Assembly (NCBI GenBank): GCA_963812475.1
Contig: CAWEVI010000010.1
Span: 1-64,000, forward strand
From: JAMXLO01 sp963812475
Lineage (GTDB): Bacteria; Pseudomonadota; Alphaproteobacteria; Acetobacterales; Acetobacteraceae
Direction of reading: 5' to 3'
Length of the DNA stretch: 64,000 nucleotides
Shown: piece by piece, positions 1 to 13,036 of the stretch
Layout of the letters: every line of letters starts with the position of its first letter
Position numbering within the stretch: the stretch's first letter is position 1
Position numbers and translations under genes: made by a program
Notes under the pieces: model-generated
The model's database searches: none
Seen by the model: only the letters and a program-made list of their open reading frames with translations
Told to the model about the DNA's origin: nothing

Positions 1-892
1 GGCCGACGATGTCCTCGGCGAGCTGTGCGACCTCGATCAGCTTGTCGAGATCGATGCCGGTGTCGATGCCCATTTCGTCCAGCATGAATACGAGATCCTC
101 GGTGCAGACATTTCCCGCGGCGCCTTTGTGTGCGGCGAACGGACAACCGCCCAGGCCGGCGACGGTCGTGTCGAAGATGGAGATGCCCATCTCCAGCCCG
201 GCATAGGCGTTGGCGATCCCCATGCCGCGCGTGTCGTGCAGATGCAGCGCCAGCGTCAGATCGGGGAAGCGTTCGCGCGCCTTGCCAACCAGCTCGCGGA
301 TCGACTTCGGTGTCGCCCAGGCCATCGTGTCGGCGAGCGAGAACACCTCCGGCTTCATTTCGTATTCGGCCGCGATGTCGAGCAGCTGCTGCATCATGTC
401 GAGCACACGTTGGTGCGGGATCTCGCCTTCGAAGTTGCAGCCGAACGCCGCCATGATGCCGGCGCGCTTCAGCTGGATGTTGTGCTGCTGGTAAAGGCGG
501 ATGGTCTCGTGCGCCTGCTGGATGTTGTCCTCCATCGAGCGCTGCTGGTTGCGCGCCAGGAACTTCTCCGAGGCGGTCAGCGAGAACGAGCCTTCGATGT
601 CCAGCCGATTGGTGGCCAGCGCGCGCTGCAGGCCCTTCGGATTCAGCCACAGCGCGGTGTAGTGGATGCCGGGCCTGCGATCGTAGCGCTGCACCACCTC
701 GTCGGCGTCCGCCCATCCTGGCACACGGTTCGGATTGACGAACGATGCCACCTGGATGTGGTTGAGCCCGGTGTCCGACAGGGCGTCGATCAGCTCGATC
801 TTGCGGTCGGTGGGGATCGGGCCCTTCTCGAACTGGAAGCCTTCACGCGGACCTTCCTCGTTGATCTGCACAAATTTCGGGAAGTCGGACAT
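1..892 (-). CDS. Hydroxymethylglutaryl-CoA lyase (partial, 3' end outside window)
   Basis: Likely cleaves 3-hydroxy-3-methylglutaryl-CoA to acetyl-CoA and acetoacetate (leucine degradation, ketone-body type metabolism). The reading frame starts at the ATG at 892 (MSDFPKFVQINEEGPREGFQ) and stays open to the left edge, so about 297 residues are visible and the C-terminus is missing. The family signature is clear: VAGLGGCPFA near the visible end holds the catalytic cysteine, and HLHDTRGMG carries metal-binding histidines. An aldolase-type TIM barrel of the pyruvate-carboxyltransferase family is expected. It is divergent from the isocitrate-lyase family gene at 1026, with 133 bp between the start codons. 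Other HMGL-like enzymes such as homocitrate or citramalate synthases lack this exact GLGGCP signature, so HMG-CoA lyase is preferred. Confidence 0.88.
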   Translation of the reverse strand, partial: MSDFPKFVQINEEGPREGFQFEKGPIPTDRKIELIDALSDTGLNHIQVASFVNPNRVPGWADADEVVQRYDRRPGIHYTALWLNPKGLQRALATNRLDIEGSFSLTASEKFLARNQQRSMEDNIQQAHETIRLYQQHNIQLKRAGIMAAFGCNFEGEIPHQRVLDMMQQLLDIAAEYEMKPEVFSLADTMAWATPKSIRELVGKARERFPDLTLALHLHDTRGMGIANAYAGLEMGISIFDTTVAGLGGCPFAAHKGAAGNVCTEDLVFMLDEMGIDTGIDLDKLIEVAQLAEDIVG

Positions 893-1025
893 CGTCGCGC
901 TCCTGTGCCGTTGTCGCAATACAATACCCGCGCGGCGCCAATGCCAAGAGGCGACGCGGGGCGGCAGTTTCCGTGACCGCGTGTATCGCCTAGCATCGCG
1001 TCATGCGACGGATGGGAGAATCGCC

Positions 1026-1907
1026 ATGACCGGTGCCACAGGATTGCGTGCGTTGCTGCGGGGTGATGCGATGGTGGTCGCACCCGGTGCCTATGATGGG
1101 CTGACCGCAAAGCTGGTGGCGCAGGCGGGATTTCCCGCGGTGTACATGACCGGCGCGGGCACATCCGTGTCGCACGGCTACCCCGATTTCGGCCTGCTGA
1201 CGATGAGCGAGATGGTGGAGAACGCCGCCCGCATCGTGCGCTCGGTGGACGTGCCGGTGATCGCCGATGCCGACACCGGCTACGGCAACGAGCTGAACGT
1301 GTTTCGCACCGTGCAGGAGTACGAGCGGCGCGGCGTTGCCGGGATACACATCGAGGACCAGGTGTCGCCGAAGAAATGCGGCCATCTCGACGACAAGGAG
1401 ATCGTGTCCCGGGAAGACTACATCGCCAAGATCCGCGCCGCCGTGGCTGCAAAGCGCGACCGCGATTTCCTGATCATCGCGCGGACCGATGCCCGCGCCG
1501 TGGCGGGACTGGACGAGGCGGTGACGCGGGCCAACGCGGCGCTTGCCGCCGGCGCCGACATGGCATTCGTCGAGGCGCCGCAGACGATGGATGAGCTTGC
1601 CGCGGTGCCGAAGCTGGTCGCGGGGCCCTGCCTGCTGAACGTGGTGCGCGGCGGCAAGACGCCGGAGATCGACCTGCTGCGTGCGCAGGAAATGGGATAC
1701 CGCCTGGCGATCGTTCCGGGGCTGTTGCTGAAAGCGGTGATCGGCGCGTGCGACGAGGTGCTGGCCGAATTGAAGGCGCACCACATCCATCCGGTGCCGC
1801 GCAGCGACATGACCGTTCGCGAGGCATTCAACCGTGTCGGTGCAACGGAATGGGATGCGCTGCGCACGCGGTTTCGGGACGCAGAGGAACGGCGTGCGGC
1901 GGAGTGA
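1026..1907 (+). CDS. Isocitrate lyase/PEP mutase family protein (oxaloacetate decarboxylase or methylisocitrate lyase-like)
   Basis: A 293-residue (beta/alpha)8 enzyme of the ICL/PEP mutase superfamily that makes or breaks C-C bonds next to a carboxylate. Visible motifs are DADTGYG (about residues 81-87, Mg2+ site) and KKCGH (116-120), the superfamily's catalytic-cysteine loop as in isocitrate and methylisocitrate lyases. The length fits methylisocitrate lyase, oxaloacetate decarboxylase or carboxyphosphonoenolpyruvate-mutase-like members, which cannot be separated by eye. The start at 1026 has GGGAG about 8 nt upstream; the frame is open further 5' but that extension is not protein-like. Its divergent neighbour is an HMG-CoA lyase, so a shared role in short-chain acyl or organic-acid breakdown is an inference. 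Confidence 0.85.
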   Translation: MTGATGLRALLRGDAMVVAPGAYDGLTAKLVAQAGFPAVYMTGAGTSVSHGYPDFGLLTMSEMVENAARIVRSVDVPVIADADTGYGNELNVFRTVQEYERRGVAGIHIEDQVSPKKCGHLDDKEIVSREDYIAKIRAAVAAKRDRDFLIIARTDARAVAGLDEAVTRANAALAAGADMAFVEAPQTMDELAAVPKLVAGPCLLNVVRGGKTPEIDLLRAQEMGYRLAIVPGLLLKAVIGACDEVLAELKAHHIHPVPRSDMTVREAFNRVGATEWDALRTRFRDAEERRAAE

Positions 1908-1984
1908 ACGGCGCTGTGACTGGCACGCGGTTGGGCTTCGTGACAAGCTGCCCGGGGTGACCGAAGCAAAAGGGGGGACGAAAA

Positions 1985-2937
1985 ATGGTGACCGTCGGCA
2001 GCGGCGAATATACGTATGAGCCGGTCGAGAACTGGGCGAAGCTGCCGCCCGGCTGGTCGTTCAAGGAGATCGGCTCGGTCGGCGTCGACAAGAACGACAA
2101 CGTTTACGTATTCAATCGCGGCGAGCACCCGATGATCGTGTTCGATCGCGCCGGCAATTTCCTGCGCTCCTGGGGCGAGGGCGTTTTTCCGCGTGCGCAC
2201 GGCGTGTTCATGGCGCCGGATGACACGATCTGGCTGACCGACGATGGCGATCACACCGTCCGCCAGTGCACGCTTGAAGGGAAGGTGCTGCTGACGCTCG
2301 GCATTCCCGGCAAGCCCGCGCCCTACATGAGCGGCGAGCCGTTCCATCGCTGCACGCATACCGCGATGTCGCCCCACGGCGACATTTATGTCTCCGACGG
2401 CTACGGCAATTCGCGCGTGCACAAGTTCTCGCCCGACGGCAGGCTGCTGATGTCGTGGGGCGCGCCGGGCACCGATCCGGGTGAGTTCAACATCGCGCAC
2501 AACATCACCTGCGACGCGGATGGCTGGGTCTATGTCGCGGACCGCGAGAACCACCGCGTGCAGGTGTTCGACGGCGACGGGCGTTACGAGACGCAGTGGA
2601 ACAATCTGCACCGGCCGTGCGGGCTGTTCATGCCGCCGGGCAAATGCCCGATCTGCTACATCGGCGAGTTGGGTGCGGTGCAGCCGGTGAGCCGCAACGT
2701 GCCGAACCTTGGGCCGCGGGTGACCATCGTGGACAATACCGGCAAGCGGATCGCGCGGCTCGGCGGACTGGGGCCGGGGCTGGGCCCGACCGAATTCATG
2801 GCGCCGCACGGGCTGTGCGTGGATCGCACGGGGATCTTTATGTCGGCGAGGTGTCCTGGACGAACTGGCCGCAAACATTCAAGGACCAGCCTCGGCCTGA
2901 GAACCTGCGGTCGCTGCACAAGTTCCGGAAGGTTTAA
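1985..2937 (+). pseudogene. NHL-repeat six-bladed beta-propeller protein, one-base frameshift near 2826
   Basis: Resembles peptidyl-alpha-hydroxyglycine alpha-amidating lyase-like NHL proteins. Repeated blade motifs such as GDIYVSDGYGNSRVHKFSPDG and GWVYVADRENHRVQVFDGDG run through residues 30-280. No signal peptide is evident. The start ATG at 1985 has a strong AGGGGGG element 8 nt upstream. After MAPHGLCVD the frame opened at 1985 leaves the family pattern, while the frame one base back continues it (HGDLYVGEVSWTNWPQ) to a stop at 2937. A single base appears to be missing at about 2824-2830: adding one T would give VDSHGDLYVGE. Either the gene is freshly broken or the base was lost in sequencing. 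The original frame reads on to 3607 through the next gene, which is spurious. Confidence 0.75.
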
Positions 2938-2979
2938 CGCCAAGCGCCGCGACGGCCGACTTTCGGCAGTCGCCTTCCC

Positions 2980-3031
2980 CGTCATGCCGACCCCGGCTCT
3001 CGCTTGGGGCAGGCTCTGCATCGGCATGACG
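2980..3031. repeat. Palindromic intergenic element
   Basis: CGTCATGCCGA at 2980-2990 and its exact reverse complement TCGGCATGACG at 3021-3031 form an 11-bp stem with a 30-nt loop, between the propeller gene and the SIS-domain gene. The CGTCATGCC core resembles palindromic intergenic repeats common in alphaproteobacterial genomes. It has no T-tract, so it is not a classic intrinsic terminator. Confidence 0.55.
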
Positions 3032-3104
3032 GCGCTTATGAGTAGCCAGTGGGCAGGTACGGTCGTAGAAGACGCGCATCCTGCACTACCGGTAATTGAT
3101 CACC

Positions 3105-3695
3105 ATGGACGAAGCCGGCCGATTTGCCGCGATGATGCAGCGCTCCGCCGAACTCAAGCGGCGGATCGCGGTCGAGTTGGCCGGTTCCGTTGTCGCGGTG
3201 GTGGACGCCTGCGAGGCCAGCCTGCGGGGCGGCGGCAAGCTGATGTTCTGCGGCAACGGCGGCTCGGCGGCCGACAGCCAGCATCTGGCAACCGAGATGC
3301 TGATCCGCCTCCGCGGATCGGTCGAGCGGCCATCCTGGCCGGCGCTGGCGCTGACGTTCGATCCGGCGGCGCTGACCGCCGGCGGCAACGACTACGGCTA
3401 CGATCACGTGTTCGAACGGCCACTGCGTGGGCTGGGTCGCGCCGGCGACGTGCTGTTCGGCATCACCACGTCCGGCCGCTCGGCCAATGTGGTGCGGGCG
3501 CTGCGGGCGGCGCGCGAGATGGGCATCGTGACCGTGGGCCTGCTTGGCGGGCAGGGCGAGCCGGCAATCGGTCTGTGCGATCACGCATTGCTGGTGCCCG
3601 ACAATGAGACCGCGCGCATCCAGGAATGCCATATCGCGCTCGGCCACGGGATCCTCGAACTGCTGGAGGATCGTCTGGTGGCGCGGCCGCTGTGA
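3105..3695 (+). CDS. gmhA: SIS-domain protein, phosphoheptose isomerase (GmhA/DiaA type)
   Basis: Predicted cytosolic isomerase of 196 residues converting sedoheptulose 7-phosphate to glycero-manno-heptose 7-phosphate for lipopolysaccharide core. The SIS fold is shown by CGNGGSAADSQH (about 49-60) and by the second phosphate-binding loop TTSGRSANV, both near-invariant in GmhA. C-terminal QECHIALGHGILELLE matches the family's metal/active-site region. An upstream TTG at 3096 is possible, but the ATG at 3105 is the normal N-terminus length. Its stop overlaps the GTG of the epimerase gene (GTGA), so the two are translationally coupled, which supports a surface-polysaccharide role. DiaA, a replication regulator, shares the fold and cannot be excluded, though the context argues against it. 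Confidence 0.82.
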   Translation: MDEAGRFAAMMQRSAELKRRIAVELAGSVVAVVDACEASLRGGGKLMFCGNGGSAADSQHLATEMLIRLRGSVERPSWPALALTFDPAALTAGGNDYGYDHVFERPLRGLGRAGDVLFGITTSGRSANVVRALRAAREMGIVTVGLLGGQGEPAIGLCDHALLVPDNETARIQECHIALGHGILELLEDRLVARPL

Positions 3696-4690
3696 CGATC
3701 CTGCTGACCGGGGTGGCCGGGTTCATCGGCTATCACGTCGCGGAGGCACTGCTCGAGCGCGGCGAGCGCGTGATCGGCGTGGATAACCTCAACGCCTATT
3801 ACGACGTGCGGCTCAAGCAGGCCCGTCTCGGACGGCTGGAGGGCAGGCCGGGGTTCACGTTCTGCCGCGCGGACGTGGCGGATCGGGAAGCCATCCACGA
3901 TCTTGTGGGCCGCAACAAGGACATAGGCGTCATTGTTCACCTGGCCGCGCAAGCCGGTGTGCGACACTCGCTGGTCGATCCCTACGCCTATGTGCAGACG
4001 AACGTGATGGGCCACCTGGTCATGCTGGAGGCAGCGCGACTGCTGCCGGGGCTGCGGCATCTGGTCTACGCCAGCTCCTCGTCGGTCTATGGCGCCAACA
4101 GTGCCTTGCCGTTCAGCGAGACCGACCGGGTTGATACGCCCCTTTCGGTCTATGCGGCGACCAAGCGTGCCGATGAGCTGATGAGCCACGCCTATGCCCA
4201 TCTGTATGGCTTGCCGCAGACGGGCTTGCGGTTCTTCACCGTCTATGGGCCATGGGGACGGCCGGACATGGCCTATTACGGCTTCGCCAAGGCCATCGTC
4301 GCGGGTGAGCCGATCACCGTCTATGACGGCGGCAGGCTCCGGCGGGATTTCACCTACATCGATGACATCGTGGCAGGGGTGGTCGGGTGCCTGGACCATC
4401 CTCCGGTGGGGGCGTTGCCGGCCCGGGTGCTGAACATCGGCAACCACCGCAGCGAGGCGGTGAGCACGCTGGTCGCCCTGCTGGAGCAGGCGCTGGGGCG
4501 GCGGGCGATCCTGCGCGATGCGCCGCGGCCGGCGGCCGATGTGCAGGAGACGTTCGCCTCGGTGGACGCCATCGCCGCGTTGGCCGGCTTTGCGCCGGCG
4601 ACCTCGCTGGCTGACGGGATTCCGCGGTTCGTGGCCTGGTTCAAGGCGTGGCACGGGCTTGGGGGTCCGGAGGCGGAAATAGTGGCTTGA
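3692..4690 (+). CDS. NAD-dependent nucleotide-sugar epimerase (UDP-glucuronate 4-epimerase type)
   Basis: A 332-residue extended short-chain dehydrogenase that interconverts UDP-sugars at C4 using bound NAD. The Rossmann motif GVAGFIG is at residues 7-13, the catalytic serine region is YASSSSVYG (about 126-134), and the catalytic YxxxK is YAATK at 154-158. The RFFTVYGPWGRPDMA segment is typical of UDP-glucuronate epimerases (CapI/LpsL group). The GTG start overlaps the stop of gmhA by GTGA, giving coupled translation. Product sugars probably feed lipopolysaccharide or exopolysaccharide. A UDP-galactose epimerase is the main alternative. Confidence 0.85.
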   Translation: MTILLTGVAGFIGYHVAEALLERGERVIGVDNLNAYYDVRLKQARLGRLEGRPGFTFCRADVADREAIHDLVGRNKDIGVIVHLAAQAGVRHSLVDPYAYVQTNVMGHLVMLEAARLLPGLRHLVYASSSSVYGANSALPFSETDRVDTPLSVYAATKRADELMSHAYAHLYGLPQTGLRFFTVYGPWGRPDMAYYGFAKAIVAGEPITVYDGGRLRRDFTYIDDIVAGVVGCLDHPPVGALPARVLNIGNHRSEAVSTLVALLEQALGRRAILRDAPRPAADVQETFASVDAIAALAGFAPATSLADGIPRFVAWFKAWHGLGGPEAEIVA

Positions 4691-4721
4691 CCGGCAGGGC
4701 CAGGTCGCCTACATGCCGGTC
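4689..4721 (+). terminator. Possible stem-loop after the epimerase gene
   Basis: GACCGGCA (4689-4696) pairs exactly with TGCCGGTC (4714-4721) across a 17-nt loop right at the stop codon. No U-run follows, so it could be a weak terminator or an RNA-stabilising hairpin. Confidence 0.35.
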
Positions 4722-5176
4722 CCGCCGCGCCGGACGGGTGGATTTGCCTATTGCCTTGCTGGTGCGGCTACGCTAGGTTTGCCGTTCTGCGCCCGCTTGG
4801 CGCACATCAGAGCAAGTCAGCCGGTAGGCCCGTATGGTGCGGGGCTGCGGGCAATTTCGCTCCGGTCTTTGACAGTTGCATAGGCTAGGAAGGGATACGT
4901 TGGCGGCGCCCTCGGGTTTCGTGCGCGAGCACGGGGCTGATCGAGTGGCCGGACCGGCGGTCTGGGTTTGAGTAGAACCCGGATTTCGTTGGTTAGGCTT
5001 TGGGCGTTCGGACGCGTATCTTTTTTATGCGTTACAGTACGCTTTGAAGCTGTTCCGGCGCATGAAGGAAGCCAAATACGTCATGGATCGGGACAAACCA
5101 TGAGTTCGGGTCTGTTCGTTGATGTCCGTGGTTGCCTGGGCGCGTTGCCTTCGGGCGGCGATGCCGGGACTGAGAT
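4722..5176. other. rRNA operon leader and promoter region, no gene
   Basis: About 450 bp without a convincing coding region. It holds the candidate rrn promoter at 4869-4898 and the transcribed 16S leader. No antitermination boxA could be recognised with confidence. Confidence 0.6.
4869..4898 (+). promoter_or_regulatory. Candidate rRNA operon promoter
   Basis: A perfect -35 hexamer TTGACA (4869-4874) is followed 18 bp later by GGATAC (4893-4898), a partial -10 match. It sits about 280 bp upstream of the 16S 5' end, a normal distance for an rrn promoter. Confidence 0.45.
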
Positions 5177-6685
<1,509 letters not shown>

Positions 6686-6862
6686 AAGGATGCGTTCTGA
6701 AGGTTTCTCGGATCAACGCCGAGGATCACTTGGGATGCTCCGACAAGTCTCCGGTGGATGCCGGAGACGGCTTGGACTGTTGGTATGCCATTTGATCGGC
6801 GCCGCCAGCGTATCCCTTCCCCGCGATACAGTGATCGGCGGCTTTGTGCCGCCGGTTGCCGA

Positions 6863-6939
<77 letters not shown>

Positions 6940-6984
6940 ATGCTCCTCATTTGCCAAGCTCTGGATTTGCCAAATCCTGGATTT

Positions 6985-7060
6985 GGGGGTGTAGCTCAGC
7001 TGGGAGAGCACCTGCTTTGCAAGCAGGGGGTCGTCGGTTCGAGTCCGATCACCTCCACCA
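6985..7060 (+). tRNA. tRNA-Ala(TGC)
   Basis: 76 nt, 45 bp after tRNA-Ile. The acceptor stem is GGGGGTG/CACCTCC, the anticodon TGC at 7018-7020 lies in loop TTTGCAA with stem CCTGC/GCAGG, the T-arm is GGTTCGAGTCC and the CCA is encoded. The Ile-Ala pair is the standard rrn spacer arrangement. Confidence 0.97.
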
Positions 7061-7469
7061 CGAGTCCTGGATCTGGGATTGTGGTGGCGAGATGGTCGGC
7101 GAAATGGTGAGAGTGTATCGCGGAGAAGCGAAAATGATTGGCATTGACGGTTCTGCTCCTGAGGATTTCAGGATGGAATTGCGATGCCTTTGGTGTCTCC
7201 GATCGAGATGCCGATCTTTGTCAGGGTGAATCAGGTTCTGGTGCGTCTCTGGGCGTACCTGCTCGCATGTCTGACCGGATGTGTTGTCCTTCACTGGGCG
7301 ACCTCCAGCGAGCAGGGCACACGTTCAGATGACGACTGTTGTGTGCTGAGCAAGAGTGATCTGCGATGAGCAGGGACTGTCTTGCGGTCGGTGACCGTTT
7401 TTTGGTCGACGAACGCTGAGGATGGTTTCTGTGCATGGTGGAGACCCCCGGATCTATGTCCGGGGGCAT
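7061..7469 (+). other. tRNA-Ala to 23S internal transcribed spacer
   Basis: About 410 bp with no coding region. It contains a strong hairpin just before 23S: CCCCCGGA (7445-7452) pairs with TCCGGGGG (7459-7466) across a 6-nt loop. This is probably part of the processing structure, because no U-tract follows. Confidence 0.7.
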
Positions 7470-10241
<2,772 letters not shown>

Positions 10242-10373
10242 GACACCATGCATGGAAATCATCCTCAGCCTTGTCCCCGGGCTTGAACTCGGGGATCGGC
10301 ACGCAACAGACCTTTGGGACAAGCCCGAGGGTAACCCAGAACCTAATTCAGCCCGACTTCGGATGGGCTGGAC

Positions 10374-10491
10374 GACCTGGTGGCTTTGGCGGGGGGCCCG
10401 CACCCGATCCCATCCCGAACTCGGCCGTGAAAACCCCCAGCGCCCATGGTACTGTGTCTCAAGGCACGGGAGAGTAGGTCGCCGCCAGGTC
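10374..10491 (+). rRNA. rrf: 5S ribosomal RNA
   Basis: About 118 nt, placed by the terminal helix GACCTGGTGGC/GCCGCCAGGTC and the conserved CCCGATCCCATCCCGAACTCGG loop region. It lies 132 bp after 23S. Confidence 0.93.
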
Positions 10492-10511
10492 CTCCAGCCC
10501 ATCCGCCCAGA

Positions 10512-10533
10512 CCCCCGGGGCAATCCCCGGGGG
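10512..10533 (+). terminator. Strong GC hairpin between 5S and tRNA-fMet
   Basis: CCCCCGGGG (10512-10520) pairs perfectly with CCCCGGGGG (10525-10533) across a CAAT loop. It may be a processing signal or partial terminator. There is no U-run, and tRNA-fMet follows 13 bp later, so full termination here seems unlikely. Confidence 0.45.
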
Positions 10534-10545
10534 CTTCGCCATGGA

Positions 10546-10622
<77 letters not shown>

Positions 10623-10711
10623 ACGATCCCACCCATTTCTCCGGGACCGCTGTTCTCGTCACCTGGAGCTATGGTCACGGAGCATTCTACCCGCTGGATC
10701 GGCGTAATAAG

Positions 10712-10766
10712 GGTAAGCGTTTGGCCTGCCACGTGTGGCGTGCGGCGAGGTGAAGCTTGGATCACC
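10712..10766 (+). pseudogene. Short relic of an unidentified coding sequence (copy A)
   Basis: About 55 bp resembling 31996-32043. Read with a small insertion it gives GKRLACHVWR...EAWIT, against GERLAWHVWRKEAWIT in the other copy. The peptide-level match with silent differences suggests two decayed fragments of one gene family, possibly a mobile-element gene. The parent family was not recognised. Confidence 0.4.
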
Positions 10767-10879
10767 CTGGAGAAAGCTGCTGATCCCGGTCATGTGGTCG
10801 GCACCGTGTTGGCTGTGGACTCCCCCATCTTCGGGCAGTCCCTCATCGATATCCTCGACAGCGCAGATTGGAGCGACTG

Positions 10880-13036
10880 TTATCGCGCCAGCGGATCGGG
10901 GCGCAATTGAAAATAGACAACCTTGCTCGTTGTGCCCTTGCCGCCCTCGGCATGGAACGGCGTTCGTGTGCCATAGGTCGACCAGAGACCACGCTCCTTC
11001 CACCCGCCATTCGGATTGTCGATACGCCCGTCCAAACCCTTGGCGTAAAAGCCCATCGGGTAGGGGACGCGCAGAACAATGAATTTTCCATCTACCAACG
11101 CAAGCAGCGCATCGTTTCCGTTACCGGTGGATATCGGCACATTATTGCCTAGGCCGAACGTGTTGAACTGATCCACCCACGTGAAATAGCTGGCCTCGGC
11201 GCTGCCCGAAGCAGTCACGCCTTTGAACTGCGGTCCCGGATATGAATAGAGCGTCCACCCTTCGGGGCAATGCTTGCCGGTGGCCGTCGGTCCGTTGAGA
11301 GGACCCTTGCACTTTGCCCGGTCGAAGCTGGCAAGATGGCCGCTCGCCAGCGAGATCCAGGCAACGCCATTGCTGTCGATATCCATCCCACGCGGCGAGT
11401 AGCCGTCGCCCGGCGGTTCATAAATCTCGGTTAATGCGGTCGCCGGTGGATTTGCCCCCGGGTTCACCCGGACGATCGCCCCGGGAAACCCCAGTACCGA
11501 CCCCCAGATCGAACCATCGACCGGGCTGGGGGCGATACCGTAGAGGCCGGCTACGATGCGCTTGTCCTTGCTCGGATCGACCGGCTGGTTGGGTTCGACG
11601 TAGTCGTCACGCTTGCCGTTGCCGTTTGTGTCGAGGACAAAGGCGGTCCAACCCTGCGACTTCTGTGCGTCGCCAGTGGCGTCGAACATTTTGGTATTGA
11701 GCCAGCCGAGAACGTCACTGGCACCACCGCTGCTGAACCACAGTGTATCGTTGGCATCGCGGGCGAACTGCAGATGATGGGTCGTGAAACACAGATCGAT
11801 CAGCGCGAACGTTCCGGTCCTGGGATCGTACATCGCTGCCTGCCGCCCTGATTTCTGCAGCGGGAACAGCCTGGCAGAGGGTTGGACCGATCCGGACTTG
11901 CAAAAGGCTGGATCGTCTGGCGGACGGATCCTGGCGGTAAACCAGACCCGGCCTTGGGCGTCGAACATCGGGTTGTGAATATTGGCCTGGCCGTTCCAAA
12001 TGGCCTCCGTACCCCAATAGGGCGAAGGCGCCAGGATCGGATCGTCTGCAGTGTTGGGAGTATTTGGGTCGAGGACCGGCAGTCTGATCTGGCTCTTCGC
12101 GTTCTTCATCGGATCGACGATCGGCACGAAATCGGTACTGAGCTCGGTGGATCCGTAGATCAGGCCGTGGGCGTTGACCGTCGGGTTGCGCCGATCGGTC
12201 GAGATCTCGTCATGCAGATATGCTTTGGGTGTCGCCCAATCCCACACTGTGAGGACGACATTGCGTTCGACACCTTGCGGCCGCGGCGGCTGGATCGTGG
12301 GCAGCTCCCCGGCGGCGATGCGATCAGTCCATGCTCCAAACAACTTCAACGCGCGTTGCGTGTCGAGCTTGCCAATGTTCGTGGCCATATTGGCGCCGGC
12401 CTGCCCTGACTGAATGCGCCGTTCCCATGCGTCCGCAGAGGATTCGAACTTGCCGAGGCTAGGCGACAATGTGCGCGTAGCCTTGTCCCCCAGCTGGTGG
12501 CAGGTGTAGCAGCCGTCGGTTTTGACTATGTCGAGCCACTGACCTTGGCTTTTCAGATCAGCCGGCATGCCGTTGGCGCCGGTACCGGGGAACAGGCTCT
12601 TGTCTGGAATTTCCAGCAGCGAATACCAATAGACCGCCGGATAATATTCCGCTGCCGCGGCCGGGCTCGGGGCCGGTGTGGCCTTCAGGTCCACGGTCTT
12701 GCCGGGTTCGGCCTGCACTTTCGCCGAATCGACGAGACCATAGCCGCGAACCCACACGGTGTATTTTGCCTTCGGCAGATCGGGTATTACGTAACGCCCG
12801 AGGTCGTCGGTAACAACGATCTTGGCGAGTTTGGTCGGAAGATCGGCCGTCTCGGCAATCACCCAGACGCCCGCTTCCGGTCCGTTTGCACCGGCGACGA
12901 CGCCGCCAAGATCGCTATCACCGATCTGGATCGCCTGCGCTGTGGTCTGTTGGGCATGCAGCCGGCCGGGCATGGCCGCCGCGAACGCTAAGGCGGCGGC
13001 TGCAACAATGCGTCTCGAGTTCATGCTTATGTTCAT
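10880..13036 (-). CDS. Secreted carboxypeptidase-regulatory-like domain protein with CxxCH haem motif and beta-propeller
   Basis: A 718-residue exported protein of unknown function. The start ATG at 13036 is fixed by GGAGGAGCAACAAG directly upstream. Residues 1-29 form a signal peptide ending RLHAQ. Residues about 44-125 look like a carboxypeptidase-regulatory beta-sandwich (GVWVIAETAD, DDLGRYVIPDLP, KYTVWVRGYG). CYTCH at 176-180 is a class I cytochrome c haem-attachment motif. The rest (about 300-718) is rich in propeller-like strands such as DAQGRVWFTARIRPP, NDTLWFSSGG and SNGVAWISLASGH, similar to virginiamycin-B-lyase/NHL propellers. A periplasmic haem protein using a bound organic substrate is an inference. 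It stands alone beside the rRNA operon with relics on both sides. Proteins with this domain order are usually annotated only by domain. Confidence 0.8.
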   Translation of the reverse strand: MNISMNSRRIVAAAALAFAAAMPGRLHAQQTTAQAIQIGDSDLGGVVAGANGPEAGVWVIAETADLPTKLAKIVVTDDLGRYVIPDLPKAKYTVWVRGYGLVDSAKVQAEPGKTVDLKATPAPSPAAAAEYYPAVYWYSLLEIPDKSLFPGTGANGMPADLKSQGQWLDIVKTDGCYTCHQLGDKATRTLSPSLGKFESSADAWERRIQSGQAGANMATNIGKLDTQRALKLFGAWTDRIAAGELPTIQPPRPQGVERNVVLTVWDWATPKAYLHDEISTDRRNPTVNAHGLIYGSTELSTDFVPIVDPMKNAKSQIRLPVLDPNTPNTADDPILAPSPYWGTEAIWNGQANIHNPMFDAQGRVWFTARIRPPDDPAFCKSGSVQPSARLFPLQKSGRQAAMYDPRTGTFALIDLCFTTHHLQFARDANDTLWFSSGGASDVLGWLNTKMFDATGDAQKSQGWTAFVLDTNGNGKRDDYVEPNQPVDPSKDKRIVAGLYGIAPSPVDGSIWGSVLGFPGAIVRVNPGANPPATALTEIYEPPGDGYSPRGMDIDSNGVAWISLASGHLASFDRAKCKGPLNGPTATGKHCPEGWTLYSYPGPQFKGVTASGSAEASYFTWVDQFNTFGLGNNVPISTGNGNDALLALVDGKFIVLRVPYPMGFYAKGLDGRIDNPNGGWKERGLWSTYGTRTPFHAEGGKGTTSKVVYFQLRPDPLAR

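Noticed and set aside
2938..3607. Continuation of the propeller reading frame to 3607
   Set aside because: It overlaps the clear SIS-domain gene in another frame and is Arg/Gly-rich nonsense produced by the frameshift.
6940..7080. Repeated GGATTTG/GGATCTGG words around the spacer tRNAs
   Set aside because: Short and irregular; ordinary spacer variation.
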